The translations under genes and the position numbers were made by a program. The notes below the pieces were generated by a model. The model saw only the letters and a list, made by a program, of their open reading frames with translations, was not told where the DNA came from and searched no databases. A DNA stretch of 64,000 nt from Chaetomium olivaceum (lineage: Eukaryota > Ascomycota > Sordariomycetes > Sordariales > Chaetomiaceae), in the NCBI GenBank assembly GCA_039881045.1, contig JAYWVB010000043.1, positions 124,001 to 188,000 on the forward strand, written 5' to 3'. How positions within the stretch are numbered: position 1 is the first letter of the stretch; each line of letters begins with the position of its first letter. This document shows, in pieces, positions 35,715 through 46,000 of the stretch.

Positions 35715-36573
35715 GTCGTGATGTAGAGTTCCTTGAGTCGGGTTGTACTGTTAAAGAGTTGCTACATGACCTTAGGGCCTACCTAGGTAGTAACACAGAG
35801 TGATGAGTTTGCATATAGGGGCTCATAAAAGGGGGGTAGTGGCACGAACTGTACCTGTGAAGCAAAGATTCGTACCTCGATAGGTTGTAACTTTCGCGCT
35901 GTCAGACGGATGGCTGAGCAACCGAACCGCACACCGGCATCAAGAGGGAGTGACCTTTGCGGGCTGTCAGTGGAGAGGCAAGGGTGCGTGGAGAGATTGG
36001 TTCCTCCTGCGAAGCTAATCGTATAAGCCAAGCCGAATTGGAGGCCCAGCGATGGATGTGCCGCACAACCAAGGCTCTGCACATCCTCCACCCAAACGGG
36101 AGATATTTTTCGATTTAGTCTCATTATGTCACCCTTGCTAACTAATAACTAGAACGTAATATGTCCAATCAAAGGCTTTGCCAACTTCTCTGTCCACCTA
36201 AAGATAGCATTTCAAACACATCGTTTGACTGGCACTTTCTCCGAGCCAATGTTATGCACTAATTATCCGATCAACCTACAAGTACCTCAAAATACCCATA
36301 TTTTGCATCAGATTCTGCTATGTGGCGGGCCCTATAGCTAGCTATCTTATGGAGCACATACATTGTGCGAGTGAAAAGTGCTAGTAGGAGAGATGGATGG
36401 CTTGTTATTCTAGCTCATAATCGCCAAGCTAAGGTACCTATATATTGAACAGGAGTGTGCTGTGCTGTCTGCAAAACTGCCAGACCAGCCACCAAAACAC
36501 AAACCTACAGATTCGTAGACCTGCTTGATATGGGGACAGAACACAGGCTCGGCTGCATCAATGGGTAAACCGA
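35715..36573. other. Upstream region of the interrupted membrane gene, nothing else supported
   Basis: Contains a minus-strand open frame (35783-36124, 113 codons, Leu/Ser/Pro-rich) that I do not recognise. The rest is AT-richer than its surroundings. Confidence 0.35.
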
Positions 36574-36837
36574 GAAGTGTCCCCCTCTGATCAGAGAGAG
36601 GCGCATGCGCACATGCGCTACAGGTTCTCACAGATGCGCGGGCACATTGCGTTCCAAAAGTCGTGATTAAAGTGTCTGATTCCTGCCTTCTGACCAAAAG
36701 ATTGAGCCGCCTCAGGGCCCCTTATATACAATAAGAACGCGACGCGGAAACGGGAAAACAAACGCTCCCTACCCCTGAACAGGCCAGGAGGACCCAGTTT
36801 CACCTACACTGGGGCATGCCCCAGTTCAATATGCTTA
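36574..36837 (+). repeat. Dispersed repeat, right copy (about 260 bp)
   Basis: Partner of 32181-32440, same orientation, about 4.4 kb apart. The two copies bracket the LTR-interrupted membrane gene. Divergence is high, with several small indels. Confidence 0.55.
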
Positions 36838-37078
36838 CCGAATGATACGTATCAGACTTCGTGCTATACTGAGACGTCTGTGGATAGCCCAGCAATAGGT
36901 AATCATCCACGGTACCATGAAACGCCCTGTTTGAATCCCCACTATCCTATGTAACCATTGCCCGAGTTTCTTGTTTCTAAGTACGCAATCTCAAAGCTTA
37001 CCGCCCTAGCTCATGTTCAGACCTGCGATAAGAAAAGCGGACATTCGCGCCGCTGTGCAGTGATGGGATACAGATATA

Positions 37079-37120
37079 ACGTATATTATAAGCGAGCCGA
37101 ACATATAAGCGAGCCGAACA
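37079..37120 (+). repeat. Left terminal inverted repeat of the pogo element
   Basis: 42 bp, exact inverted copy of 38918-38959. Contains two tandem copies of TATAAGCGAGCCGAACA. Confidence 0.93.
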
Positions 37121-37187
37121 GTCTCCACCACAACGGGTCCCCTGCAATCTCAACGTTACATCTTCCTCCACAACTCTACAACGCAAT

Positions 37188-38870
37188 ATGTCCCCTCCTT
37201 CAAAGGAAGAGAGGGTGATCTTAGCCCTTCAAGCCTCCAAAACGACAAGAAGATAAGCCTTAGGGCTGCAGCTAAGCTCTACGATGTCCCGGTATCAACA
37301 CTCCACGGCCGACGCGCTGGTCAGCGTGCACGACGCGATTTGCCAGCGAACTCGCGCAAGCTTACGGATCTCGAAGAGCAGACGATTGTTCAATACATCC
37401 TTGACCTCTCTACGCGAGCTTTCTCGCCTAGGCTACGTGGTGTAGAAGATATGGCCAACCAACTACTACGCGTACGCGACGCACCCCCTGTCGGCAAGCT
37501 CTGGGCCCACAACTTTGTCAAACGCCACAAACAGCTCAAGATGCGTCGTGTGCGTAGATACAACTACCAGAGGGCTAAGTGCGAGGATCCAAAGATCATC
37601 GGTGACTGGTTTACGCTTGTACGGAACATGATAGCTAAGTACGGTATCCTGGATAACGATATCTACAACTTCGATGAGACCGGGTTCATGATGGGCATCA
37701 TCTCTACGGGCATGGTAGTCACAACCTCGGATGGCTTTGGCAGGGCAAAGCTAGCCCAGCCTGGCAACCGCGAATGGGCGACTGTAATTCAGGGAGTCAA
37801 TGCCCTTGGTTGGGCGATCCCTCCGTTCATCATCTTGGCAGCGCAATATCACCTTGCCAACTGGTACCGGGAGTGCGGCCTACCCCTCGACTGGCGTATT
37901 GCAACTACCCACAATGGCTGGACTACCAATGCAGTTGGCCTAGATTGGATCAAGCATTTCGATCACCATACGGCGCCTCGGACAAAGGGTACGCACCGGT
38001 TGTTGATTCTCGACGGTCACGAAAGCCACCACTCCACCGAGTTCGAGCAGTACGGCAAGCAGAACAATATCATCACACTCTGCATGCCTGCACACTCTTC
38101 CCATAAGTGCCAGCCACTTGATGTTGGCTGCTTTGGGCCACTGAAGCAGGCGTATGGTCGCCAGGTTGAGGAGTTCATGCGCGCGCATGTCAACCACATC
38201 AGCAAGCTCGAGTTCCTTTGCGCTTTCCGTGAAGCCTTCTTTGCTTCTATCACAGAGAAGAATATCCAGGGTGGCTTTGCGGGGGCTGGCCTTGTTTCGT
38301 ACGACCCAGAGAGGGTGCTCTCCAGGCTGGATGTCAAGCTTTATACACCATCGCCCCCAAACTCGCGGCCTAGTACTGCCGGCACTGTCAAACCCTGGGC
38401 TTCCAAGACACCGCACAACCCCAAAGAAGCCGACTCGCAGTCAAAGCTTATCAGGACTCGTATTGCCAACCATCAAGGTAGCTCCCCAGCTTCGATGTTG
38501 GCCGCCGTTGACCAGCTTACCAAAGGGACAATGGCTGTAATGCACCAGGTAGCCCTTCTTGAGTCAGAGGTGTCTTCGCTCCGCAAGGCCAACGAGGCAC
38601 TAAGCAAGCGGCGGAGGGCCAAACGGACACGTGTACAGCTTGGAGGGTCACTTACTGTACAAGAGGCACAGGGTCTTGCGGACCAGAAGGCTGTAGGTGG
38701 GAGGGTAGGAGAAGATATACAGCCAGATGGTAGTAGTGCAGGGGGGGGGTCAGAGGAAGGTTCGGCGCTGTGGGGTATGCGGCAAGCCCGGCCATAATGC
38801 GCGTACCTGCCAGGAGGCTGGGGAAGCCTCTGATTCGGCTTCTTCTAATGTAATTGTAGTCATTTCCTAG
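37188..38870 (+). CDS. pogo/Fot1-family transposase (DDE_1), two frameshifts
   Basis: The frame starts at ATG 37188 (MSPPSKEERVILALQA). One base is missing near 37233, after which it continues LQNDKKISLRAAAKLYDVPV, an HTH_psq DNA-binding motif, then the CENP-B-type helix-turn-helix region TDLEEQTIVQYI...WAHNFVKRH. The long open part is 37340-38797. The DDE catalytic residues lie in YNFDETGF, LLILDGHESH and HSSHKCQPLDVGCFGPLKQ. A run of nine G (38741-38749) shifts the frame again; in the adjacent frame the C terminus reads CGVCGKPGHNARTC, a C-x2-C-x4-H-x4-C zinc knuckle found in many fungal pogo transposases, ending at TAG 38868-38870. Both indels sit where sequencing errors are plausible, so an active transposase cannot be ruled out. 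Confidence 0.9.
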
Positions 38871-38917
38871 CGTTGTTGTGTGGTAATTGGGAATAGTGTC
38901 GGTAGAGCGGTGGAAAG

Positions 38918-38959
38918 TGTTCGGCTCGCTTATATGTTCGGCTCGCTTATAATATACGT
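38918..38959 (-). repeat. Right terminal inverted repeat of the pogo element
   Basis: 42 bp, exact inverted copy of the left end, followed by the TA target duplication at 38960-38961. Confidence 0.93.
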
Positions 38960-39748
38960 TACATCTAGTAGAACTGTCTCATGAGGCAGGCAAGGTTTCC
39001 ATGGCAATCAGAAACAATTAAATTGTAGGGATCCTATTTCTGGCGGAGGAGAAGCAAGGCTAGGTAATCTACCTAGATACCTAAACACAAAGCACACGGG
39101 CTACATAGCAGGACTTTTGTGAAACGGCAAACCATATATACCGGCGACCAGTGAAGCTATGGGCTCACCGGCGGGCTGCTGGCTGTCCCAGTAAGTTAGC
39201 TGAGGTTAGGTACTGTAGCCATCGTAGTAGGGGACGGGGTAGTGATGAGCCCGGGTTGTGTTTGTGAGCTAATTCACTTTCAATTAGCTTGAAGTGTATC
39301 CGGAATGGACTAATGGTTTTCTCCAGCATGCAGGTAATGAATGCCTCGCCCAAGACATACAATGCAGCGGTCTTGTGTTTGCACCAAGTGACAATGATCT
39401 ATTTGGGGCTATCAACCTTCGCCCAGTATCAGGCTATGAACGCCGACGCTTTGTCGCCCGGCGATCGGACCCTCGAGTCCTGATCCCCAATCCTGCTCTA
39501 TGTGACGGAGAATCCGCCTGGTGCCCTGGGTTAGGGTTGGATGCGCATTCCCGGTCATATACTGCAGTGGTCTGTGCGCACACCACACTTATTCCACGAC
39601 AAGAGGGACCGTGCCGCTGCGCGGCACGCCAAAGGAAGCCTGGAGGAACATGCTGGTGCAGGTAGCCCCCATAGCGGTATCAGAATTCCTTCGTGCGATT
39701 GATATTAGGGCAAGGGCAATTGTCTATTTGATCAAATCAAGGTCGGGT
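38960..39748. other. Intergenic between pogo element and the gene at 39749, nothing supported
   Basis: About 790 bp with short open frames, none recognised. It may contain the left end of the Helitron, but I cannot identify a terminus. Confidence 0.35.
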
Positions 39749-41231
39749 TTAGTCATACAGCCGCGCCTTCTTCCTTCCTGCTGTGGATCTCTTGCTTCTG
39801 ACCGGTTCGGGAGAGCTTGCTTCCTTCCTCTTCTTTGTTGAGGTACTGCTACTCGAAGCGAGTTGAGCGTCCAACAATTCCTCTGTGTCCGAACCATCGT
39901 TCGAGCCATCGCCATCTAGATCAACAGTTAGGTGAGCCGTGGGTCTGGAAGGCGGCGATACATACCTGAAGATGGAACTGTGAACACCGGGGCAGGGTCG
40001 GCCGTGATTGAATCCACCGGTGCTCCAGGGCTGGCTGCTAGTTCGGTCGTTTCGCGTGCTGCGGCGGTCTTTGGGGCACGGTTTGGTGACGAGAATGGGT
40101 TTCTGCTTGCGACTCCTCCGGGGCCAGCTGGGCGTGGTGTCGTAGGTGACTTGTCGACAAGGTTCGATGATTTTGACGTGGGTGTATTGTTGGTAGACAA
40201 GGAATTCTGCCGAATGAATTCCCAGTTGTCGGGAAGAATTACCAGGATTCGAAGGCTGGAATCGACTGGCTGAGGCCCTCGGATTAGGTCGCGGTCTAGG
40301 ACCCCCAGGAGTCGGCCACTGCACGCGATCCACGAGCCTTTAGGAAAGGGGTTTGCGGCGGTCCGCATCCATCCGGCCAGTGACTTCCAGGGTTGCTGCT
40401 CGACGGGGAAGACAACAAGGACGTGGCATATGTGTATGCCTTTGCGAGGAGGGCGGTCGTTCTCCGGCTGCAAGTAAGACCCGAGTTTGACGAACACCGA
40501 AGTCTTGATCAGCGGCTCAGGCCAGACTCCCTCCTTGATGTGGAAGGTATCTAGGTCGACAGGGCCGGCAAAGGATACATGTGCTGAAGTGGTTGGCCAG
40601 AGAGCTGTCTCGTCAGGACCACCGAGCTGGCTGGGGATGACACTTGGAAGCGTTAGCAGCCAGGTTCTGCTTCAGTGCAAAATAATAGCGCGTACGGAGT
40701 CAAGCCGTCATCGCGCGGCAGTGCCAGTGCCACCTGTACGGACTGGGTTTCGTCTGTCTCCCATCCATTAACACCTACGCCTTCGAAGGTAAGTTTGTTT
40801 GGGAAAAGTCGGGCCACGATACTGAACCATTTCCCTTCCCAATCCTCTTCCAGGGTCGCTATTTCTGCTTCCGTGTTGAACATGGAGAGTATCACCGGAA
40901 GTCCCGAGCCGTCTTCGTCTTCGGTACTCAGGAGGCGCGGGTAGAGCTCTTGAATAAAAGAGGGTTGGATGAATGGCAGGAAGGTCCCGGCCTTGAAGCT
41001 TCCTGCATTCGTGTATCGGGAGCCGGGTGGGAGGATGTCGCACTGGACCAGGTCGGAGTGGTAGGTGACGATGAGGTCTGTACCGATAATGCCTTGATGT
41101 CGCTTACTTGGCACCGGGGGTATCGGGCGAACGACAGTGAGATGAGGAGCAGACATGTCGGCGGCAATAGATTCACGGGTAGTGTGATGAGAGAATGGCA
41201 GTTCACGGGTAGTGTGATGAGAGGATGGCAT
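39749..41231 (-). CDS. Uncharacterised protein, divergent from the Helitron gene; possible accessory gene
   Basis: Exons are 40696-41231, 39966-40630 and 39749-39915, with introns of 65 nt (GTACGC...CTAACG...CCCAG) and 50 nt (GTATGT...CTAACT...CTAG). The joined frame is exact: 455 aa, or 430 aa if translation starts at the second Met (41156, MSAPHLTVVRP), which I prefer because the first 25 codons lie in a short tandem duplication (HHTTRE twice). The core is globular, with beta-rich stretches such as KGIHICHVLVVFPVEQQPW and GSWIACSGRLLGVLDRDLI...RILVILPDNWEF. The C terminus is Pro/Ser-rich and ends in a basic, nuclear-signal-like KKRKEASSPEPVRSKR. The middle part could be an OB-fold, which would recall the RPA-like proteins of some Helitrons, but this is a guess. 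Frame intact. It shares a 480-bp intergenic region with the Rep-helicase gene. Confidence 0.65.
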
Positions 41232-41711
41232 CTAGGGAGAGAAAGGCCCTGGGATGACATGCTCTTATAGGTATATTATGGTTATCGAGGTTCCTATGAG
41301 GGGAGGCGCTAGGGCGCTGCAAACAAAGATGGCCCAGTGAAACAGGCCAGATCCGCCAGAATGCTCCGGAAACAGAGAAGCCAATCGATATACCGGAATG
41401 ATAGAAACAGATATCGCCGCAAGGGCGATGGATCGTTGGATTCTTGCATATACGACCGGGCACAGACATACCCGTCTGCCAATTGTGTCTCGGAGATATG
41501 GGCGCCACCATTGCAGTCGATATGCAATCGGAAGAGGATTCCTCTGACGCGATTCGCGGCACTTGGTAAAGTGGCTAGGAATGTTTCTGTTATAGAGGAA
41601 AAAGTATCTTGGGAAAATCGATAGAGCGGCCAGTACGAAGTTCATCGGCCGATCAGACGCTAGTTATACGTATAATGACATAGTCGAACAGCAGCTTGTT
41701 AGGACTTCAGC
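41232..41711. promoter_or_regulatory. Bidirectional region between the accessory gene and the Helitron gene
   Basis: 480 bp (555 bp if the inner start of the accessory gene is used) between two divergent start codons. Immediately to the left, the 26-bp segment ending GTAGTGTGATGAGAG occurs twice in tandem (41175-41230). No TATA box assigned. Confidence 0.4.
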
Positions 41712-41948
41712 ATGGCCGAATCGCACGACGGCCCTTCTTTTTTCCCCGGTCCGCAACAGCCTGAACCCCAGCAGGAACGGACAGTCACAGGTCATGCGGG
41801 TCATGCGCAGGCGGCAGCAGGCCTTTGTTCCGTGCCGTTCCAGCCGCAAGAAGAGCGCCGCAGTCGGCGCCCACAGACGTTGACAGGACCACAAGATGAC
41901 GAGAGCCGGGCCATACGGGAAGCCTCACAACGGCGGCTGGCAGAACAA

Positions 41949-42131
41949 AGGCGGCAGGAGCGGGAGGTCATGAGGCAACATGAGGAAATAGCAGGGCGGC
42001 GCGAGCGAGAGGTCATGAGGCAACATGAGGAAATAGCAGGGCGGTTGCTAACGGAGCAAAGGCGGCGCGAGCGAGAGGTCATGAGGCAACATGAGGAAAT
42101 AGCAGGGCGGTTGCTAACGGAGCAAAGGCGG
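41949..42131 (+). repeat. 66-bp in-frame tandem repeats in the Helitron coiled coil
   Basis: Two exact 66-bp units (42000-42065 and 42066-42131), preceded by a shorter related unit, each encoding REREVMRQHEEIAGRLLTEQ plus two residues. Just downstream a 45-bp unit (RQQTEAIGQQADYRR type) is repeated at about 42242-42331. The repeats keep the reading frame, so they look like expansions within a functional coiled coil. Confidence 0.8.
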
Positions 42132-42496
42132 CGCGAGCGAGAGGTCGCCCGGCAGCAGCGAGAGGCGATCAGATGGATGGAAGAGGAGGAGCGCGGCCGT
42201 CAGCAGACGCAGACGATCCGACAGCAGGAAGGATATCGCGTCCGTCAGCAAACGGAGGCGATTGGACAGCAGGCAGACTACCGCCGCCGTCAGCAAACGG
42301 AGACGATTGGACATCAAGAAGAATACCGCCGCCGCCAACACGAGGAGAGATGCCTGCGTCAGGAAGAAGGTCGGCGTATCCGGGAAGAGGAGAAAAGACG
42401 ACGACTCGAAGAGGAAAGAGAACGGCACCCGCAAGCCGAAGAAATCAGACAGTGGCTGGAGAGACAGCGGCGGGCTGGAGAGGAGGCGGCACGACG

Positions 42497-43000
42497 CCGA
42501 GAAGAGCTCGTAGAGCATACGAGCCAGGGTCGCCAAAGAGCTCGAAGGGCGAGGCAGGAAGCCGATTCGTCAACCCCAGAGTACGGAACAGTGTTTTTTT
42601 ATGCGTCAAGTCTGCTGAAGTTACTGACAGCATATGATCAGGAGACGACGTCGGCCACAGCAAGAGGGGTCTTCCACGGACATAACGGTCGGGCAGCCAG
42701 GCGATCCTGACCTGACATCCGTGGAGATGATTGCGCAGCAAAGGGAAGCACGAGAAGAGCTGGTAGAGCATGCGAGCCAGGGCCGCCAAAGAGCTCCAAG
42801 GCCGAGGCCGGAAGCCGATTCGTCATCTCCGCAGTACGTAATAGTATCTTCCTATACTTCAGGTCTACCTGTGCCGTTGGGTGATTAACAGCAAACAATT
42901 AGAAGACGGCGTCGGCCGAGGCCAGAAGGGTCTTCCCCGGACCCAGCGGGCGGACAGCCAACCCATCTTGACTGGTCGTCCGTGGAGATGATTGTGCGGC
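42497..43000 (+). repeat. Tandem exon-intron duplication in the Helitron gene
   Basis: The segment from about 42497 through intron 1 into exon 2 recurs about 256-261 bp downstream, including the splice donor and the following exon start: the exon end EELVEH.SQGRQRA..., the GTACG donor, and the RRRRP start after the acceptor. The exons keep the same phase, so the protein carries the module twice; the introns themselves are more diverged. Confidence 0.75.
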
Positions 43001-46000
43001 AAAGGGAAGCACTAGATCAACTGGTTCAGGCAGCGGAGCAATCCTTCCAAGAGAAGCAAGCAGCCTCAGTTCGCCGTGACTGGTGCAACCCTATTCCGGC
43101 AGAACGTAAAGTCGACACCGTGCAGTCCTTCTTGAAAGCGTTTCATGACGAGAGCACCATGGAGATAGCCACGTGCTCCGTCTGCTACATGAAGAAGAAG
43201 CCACGGGACCTTGACCATGTCGACTGGACAAGGGCGGTTCCCGCGGAGGTACAGCCGGCCATGGCGAGACTTCTGGCCTGTAAGAGGTGTTTTCCAGATT
43301 GAGATGGCGAGAATGTCGTGCCGGTTTGTTTCACCTGTCGAGCTGCTTTCGACCGTCGTCGGGTCCCGGACGCCTGCATGGGTAGCACAATGGATATCGG
43401 GTGCGAGCACAGATACCCAAAGGAACTTGGGGAGCTCACTCCTCTAGAGGAGAAACTCATCTCCCTCAATACGGCCTACGGGTTCATCACCAAGTTCAAC
43501 GTGCAGCGCGGTCAGCAGACCGGTCCGACATATCGGAAGCACATTGTTGGCCATATCTCGGTCTTCCCCAACGATGTAGAGTCGTTGGCTGCGACTATAT
43601 TGCCGCATCCACTTATCTCGTCTTTGGACCAGGTGCATGTGATGTGGACTGGCTTAGAGCGGCCGAGACCGGTGGACGTGAGCAAACTGTTGAGTGTCCG
43701 ACCCGGCGCCCTTCGCACAGCGTTACATTGGCTGCGGGCAAATAACCCTCTTTACGCGGACATTGTGATCAACGAGGAGGAGATGGACAGTTGGTTCTTT
43801 GAGGTTGGTAGCCAGGTGCCGTCTCTGGCGTACCAACGAATGGTGAGAGAGCAAGAGACTGCAGAGGAGGCCATCCGGACAGCACAGATCGTGCCGCCGA
43901 CCGACCGAGGACAGGATCTGCCGGTCGAGCCATCGACGGTTGAGGATATTGTGACGGAATTAGCAGATAGATCCAAGCACAGTCCGGTCCCTTCCGAGGC
44001 CACGCCTATCGAACCCCCCGCCGGTTCGGAGGACGCAGTGGCCGAAGAAACGGAAGAGCGGGTGTTTGAGTTACGCTCCTCGGCCATGTTTCCGATCGAC
44101 GACCCGACCACCTTCGTGGAGCAGGACAAGCTGGAATTCATTAGTCTAGCGTTAGAGGCCGAGCGCGAGTCTGATGACCGCTATGAGGCTGGTGCCGGCG
44201 AGGCACCTCTATGCAGGTCTATGGATCCTCGGAACGACCGTTCATCCGGGTATCGCGGGGTAGTGAGTTCGCCGACGCGTTCTCTCCCGACTATTTCCCC
44301 AAGACATTCCCTTGTTGCTTTCCATACGGGCGTGGCGGGCCACGGCTGGCGGACCGCAACGAAGAGGGAGGGTCAGCCAATCCCTTATTGCGAGATATGA
44401 CGCTAGAATCGTGGGCCAAGGTTGTTCTGCAGAGACACGGTGGGCATTTTGGCCAGCACCCCATGTTTGGGTTTCTCATCTTCAACATTCTTGTAAAGTC
44501 GAAATCGACGAATCGGCCAGGGGCGCTTGAAGCGGTCGGCTTTCCGACGCATTGAGGGAATCCATCGGAGGCTGACACCCGAGCGGTTGAGGGAGGCGCA
44601 AAAGGAGATGTCCGAGACGGGAAAGACGACGGACGGAGACGTCCTTGCACTTATGAAGGAGCTTTCTCTTTACGGTAGCCGACATCCATTATCAAACGAG
44701 AGCCGCCTGTCGATGCGGAAGAAGATCTGGTCCATGATCGTGGCGTTCGGCCTCACGGCTATCTGGTTTACGCTCAACCCAAACGACATCAACAATCCGG
44801 TAAAGCTGAAGCTCGCGGCGCACAGGGGACGGGATGGCGAGGCCGCCAGAGCCTTTCTCAGCGCACTGTCCACGGCGCTGCAGGCGACGACCCTCTCGGT
44901 CCACGATCCTCTGAGCTCGACTCTTTTCTTCTTCCGCGAGATTTCCATGTTTTTTGAGCACTACGTTCGCGTTGGGCGGCCTTCTATATACGGGAACGTC
45001 AGTCACTATTACGCCACGGTAGAGACCAACGACCGCGGGGCCCTTCACCTCCACGGCCTGCTGTGGCTGGACGGGAACCTGGATCTGGCGAATCTCGTCC
45101 GCGATATGGCCAACCCCGACGAAGGGGTATACCGGTCCAAAGTGAAGAGCTTTGCGGATGACGTATTCACCGCAACCCTGAACCAGGCCCTGGCGAAGGA
45201 GGCAACGGAGAGTGGCAAGAAGACCACTGTGGTAGAGCCCGAGTTGATACACGACGCGGAGTGGCTATCGAGAGAGTTTGAGCGTGAAGCCAACTTCGTC
45301 GCGTCTCGCTGCCAAGTCCACCATCACACCGCTACGTGTGTGAAATACTCGATCAAGGAAGTTCTCAAGTCGGGTGTGAAGAATTGCGAAGCGCAGCTGT
45401 GTCGGTTCCGGGCTCCGTGGAAACTCGTGCCGGAGACTAGCTTTACGGAAGACGGCCTGCTCGAGGTAAAACGGGATCATCAGATGGTCAATCAGTACAA
45501 CCAGAGCATGGCCGTAGGTCTTCGGCATAATACTGACATATCACCAATCCTTACGCGGAAGAAGGGGCTGGCGCTCGTCCACTACATTGGCAACTACGCT
45601 ACGAAGCTTAACGCTCCGATGTGGAAGCGACTCGCTCATGCAGAGGAGCTGCTCGAGTTGGCCTCACAACAGCAAGGAGAGCCAGATGGCTCGGCTGCAC
45701 GGTCGGCGATGGGAGAAGCCACTAAAACGTTCTTCCTACGAGTCGCAAATCGAATCCACACGAGCAGAGAGCTCTCACATCCCGAGGTGCTTGGCTATCT
45801 GCTCGGCTTCGAGACCGACTTCACGAACGTCTCTGCCTGGAGCTGGATACATCTCAATTCCCTGTACTGGGCCTGTGCTAGACAGTGGCCGGGTCTGCGA
45901 GAAGCATTGGCGAATCTTGGTCAAGAGCCGTACCCAGACAATGTCTACTTCCAAGAAAGCGGCTTCAAGCTCTCTTACCTGGAAGCGTACAAGCACCGCG

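Larger units (their letters stand above)
37079..38959 (+). mobile_element. pogo/Fot1-type DNA transposon, complete, 1,881 bp
   Basis: Perfect 42-bp terminal inverted repeats (37079-37120 and 38918-38959) beginning ACGTATATTATAAGCGAGCC, flanked by TA on both sides (37077-37078 and 38960-38961), the target duplication of the Tc1/mariner/pogo superfamily. Each inverted repeat contains the 17-mer TATAAGCGAGCCGAACA twice in tandem, probably two transposase binding sites. It encodes one transposase. Identical termini suggest recent movement, although the coding frame carries two indels. Confidence 0.93.
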
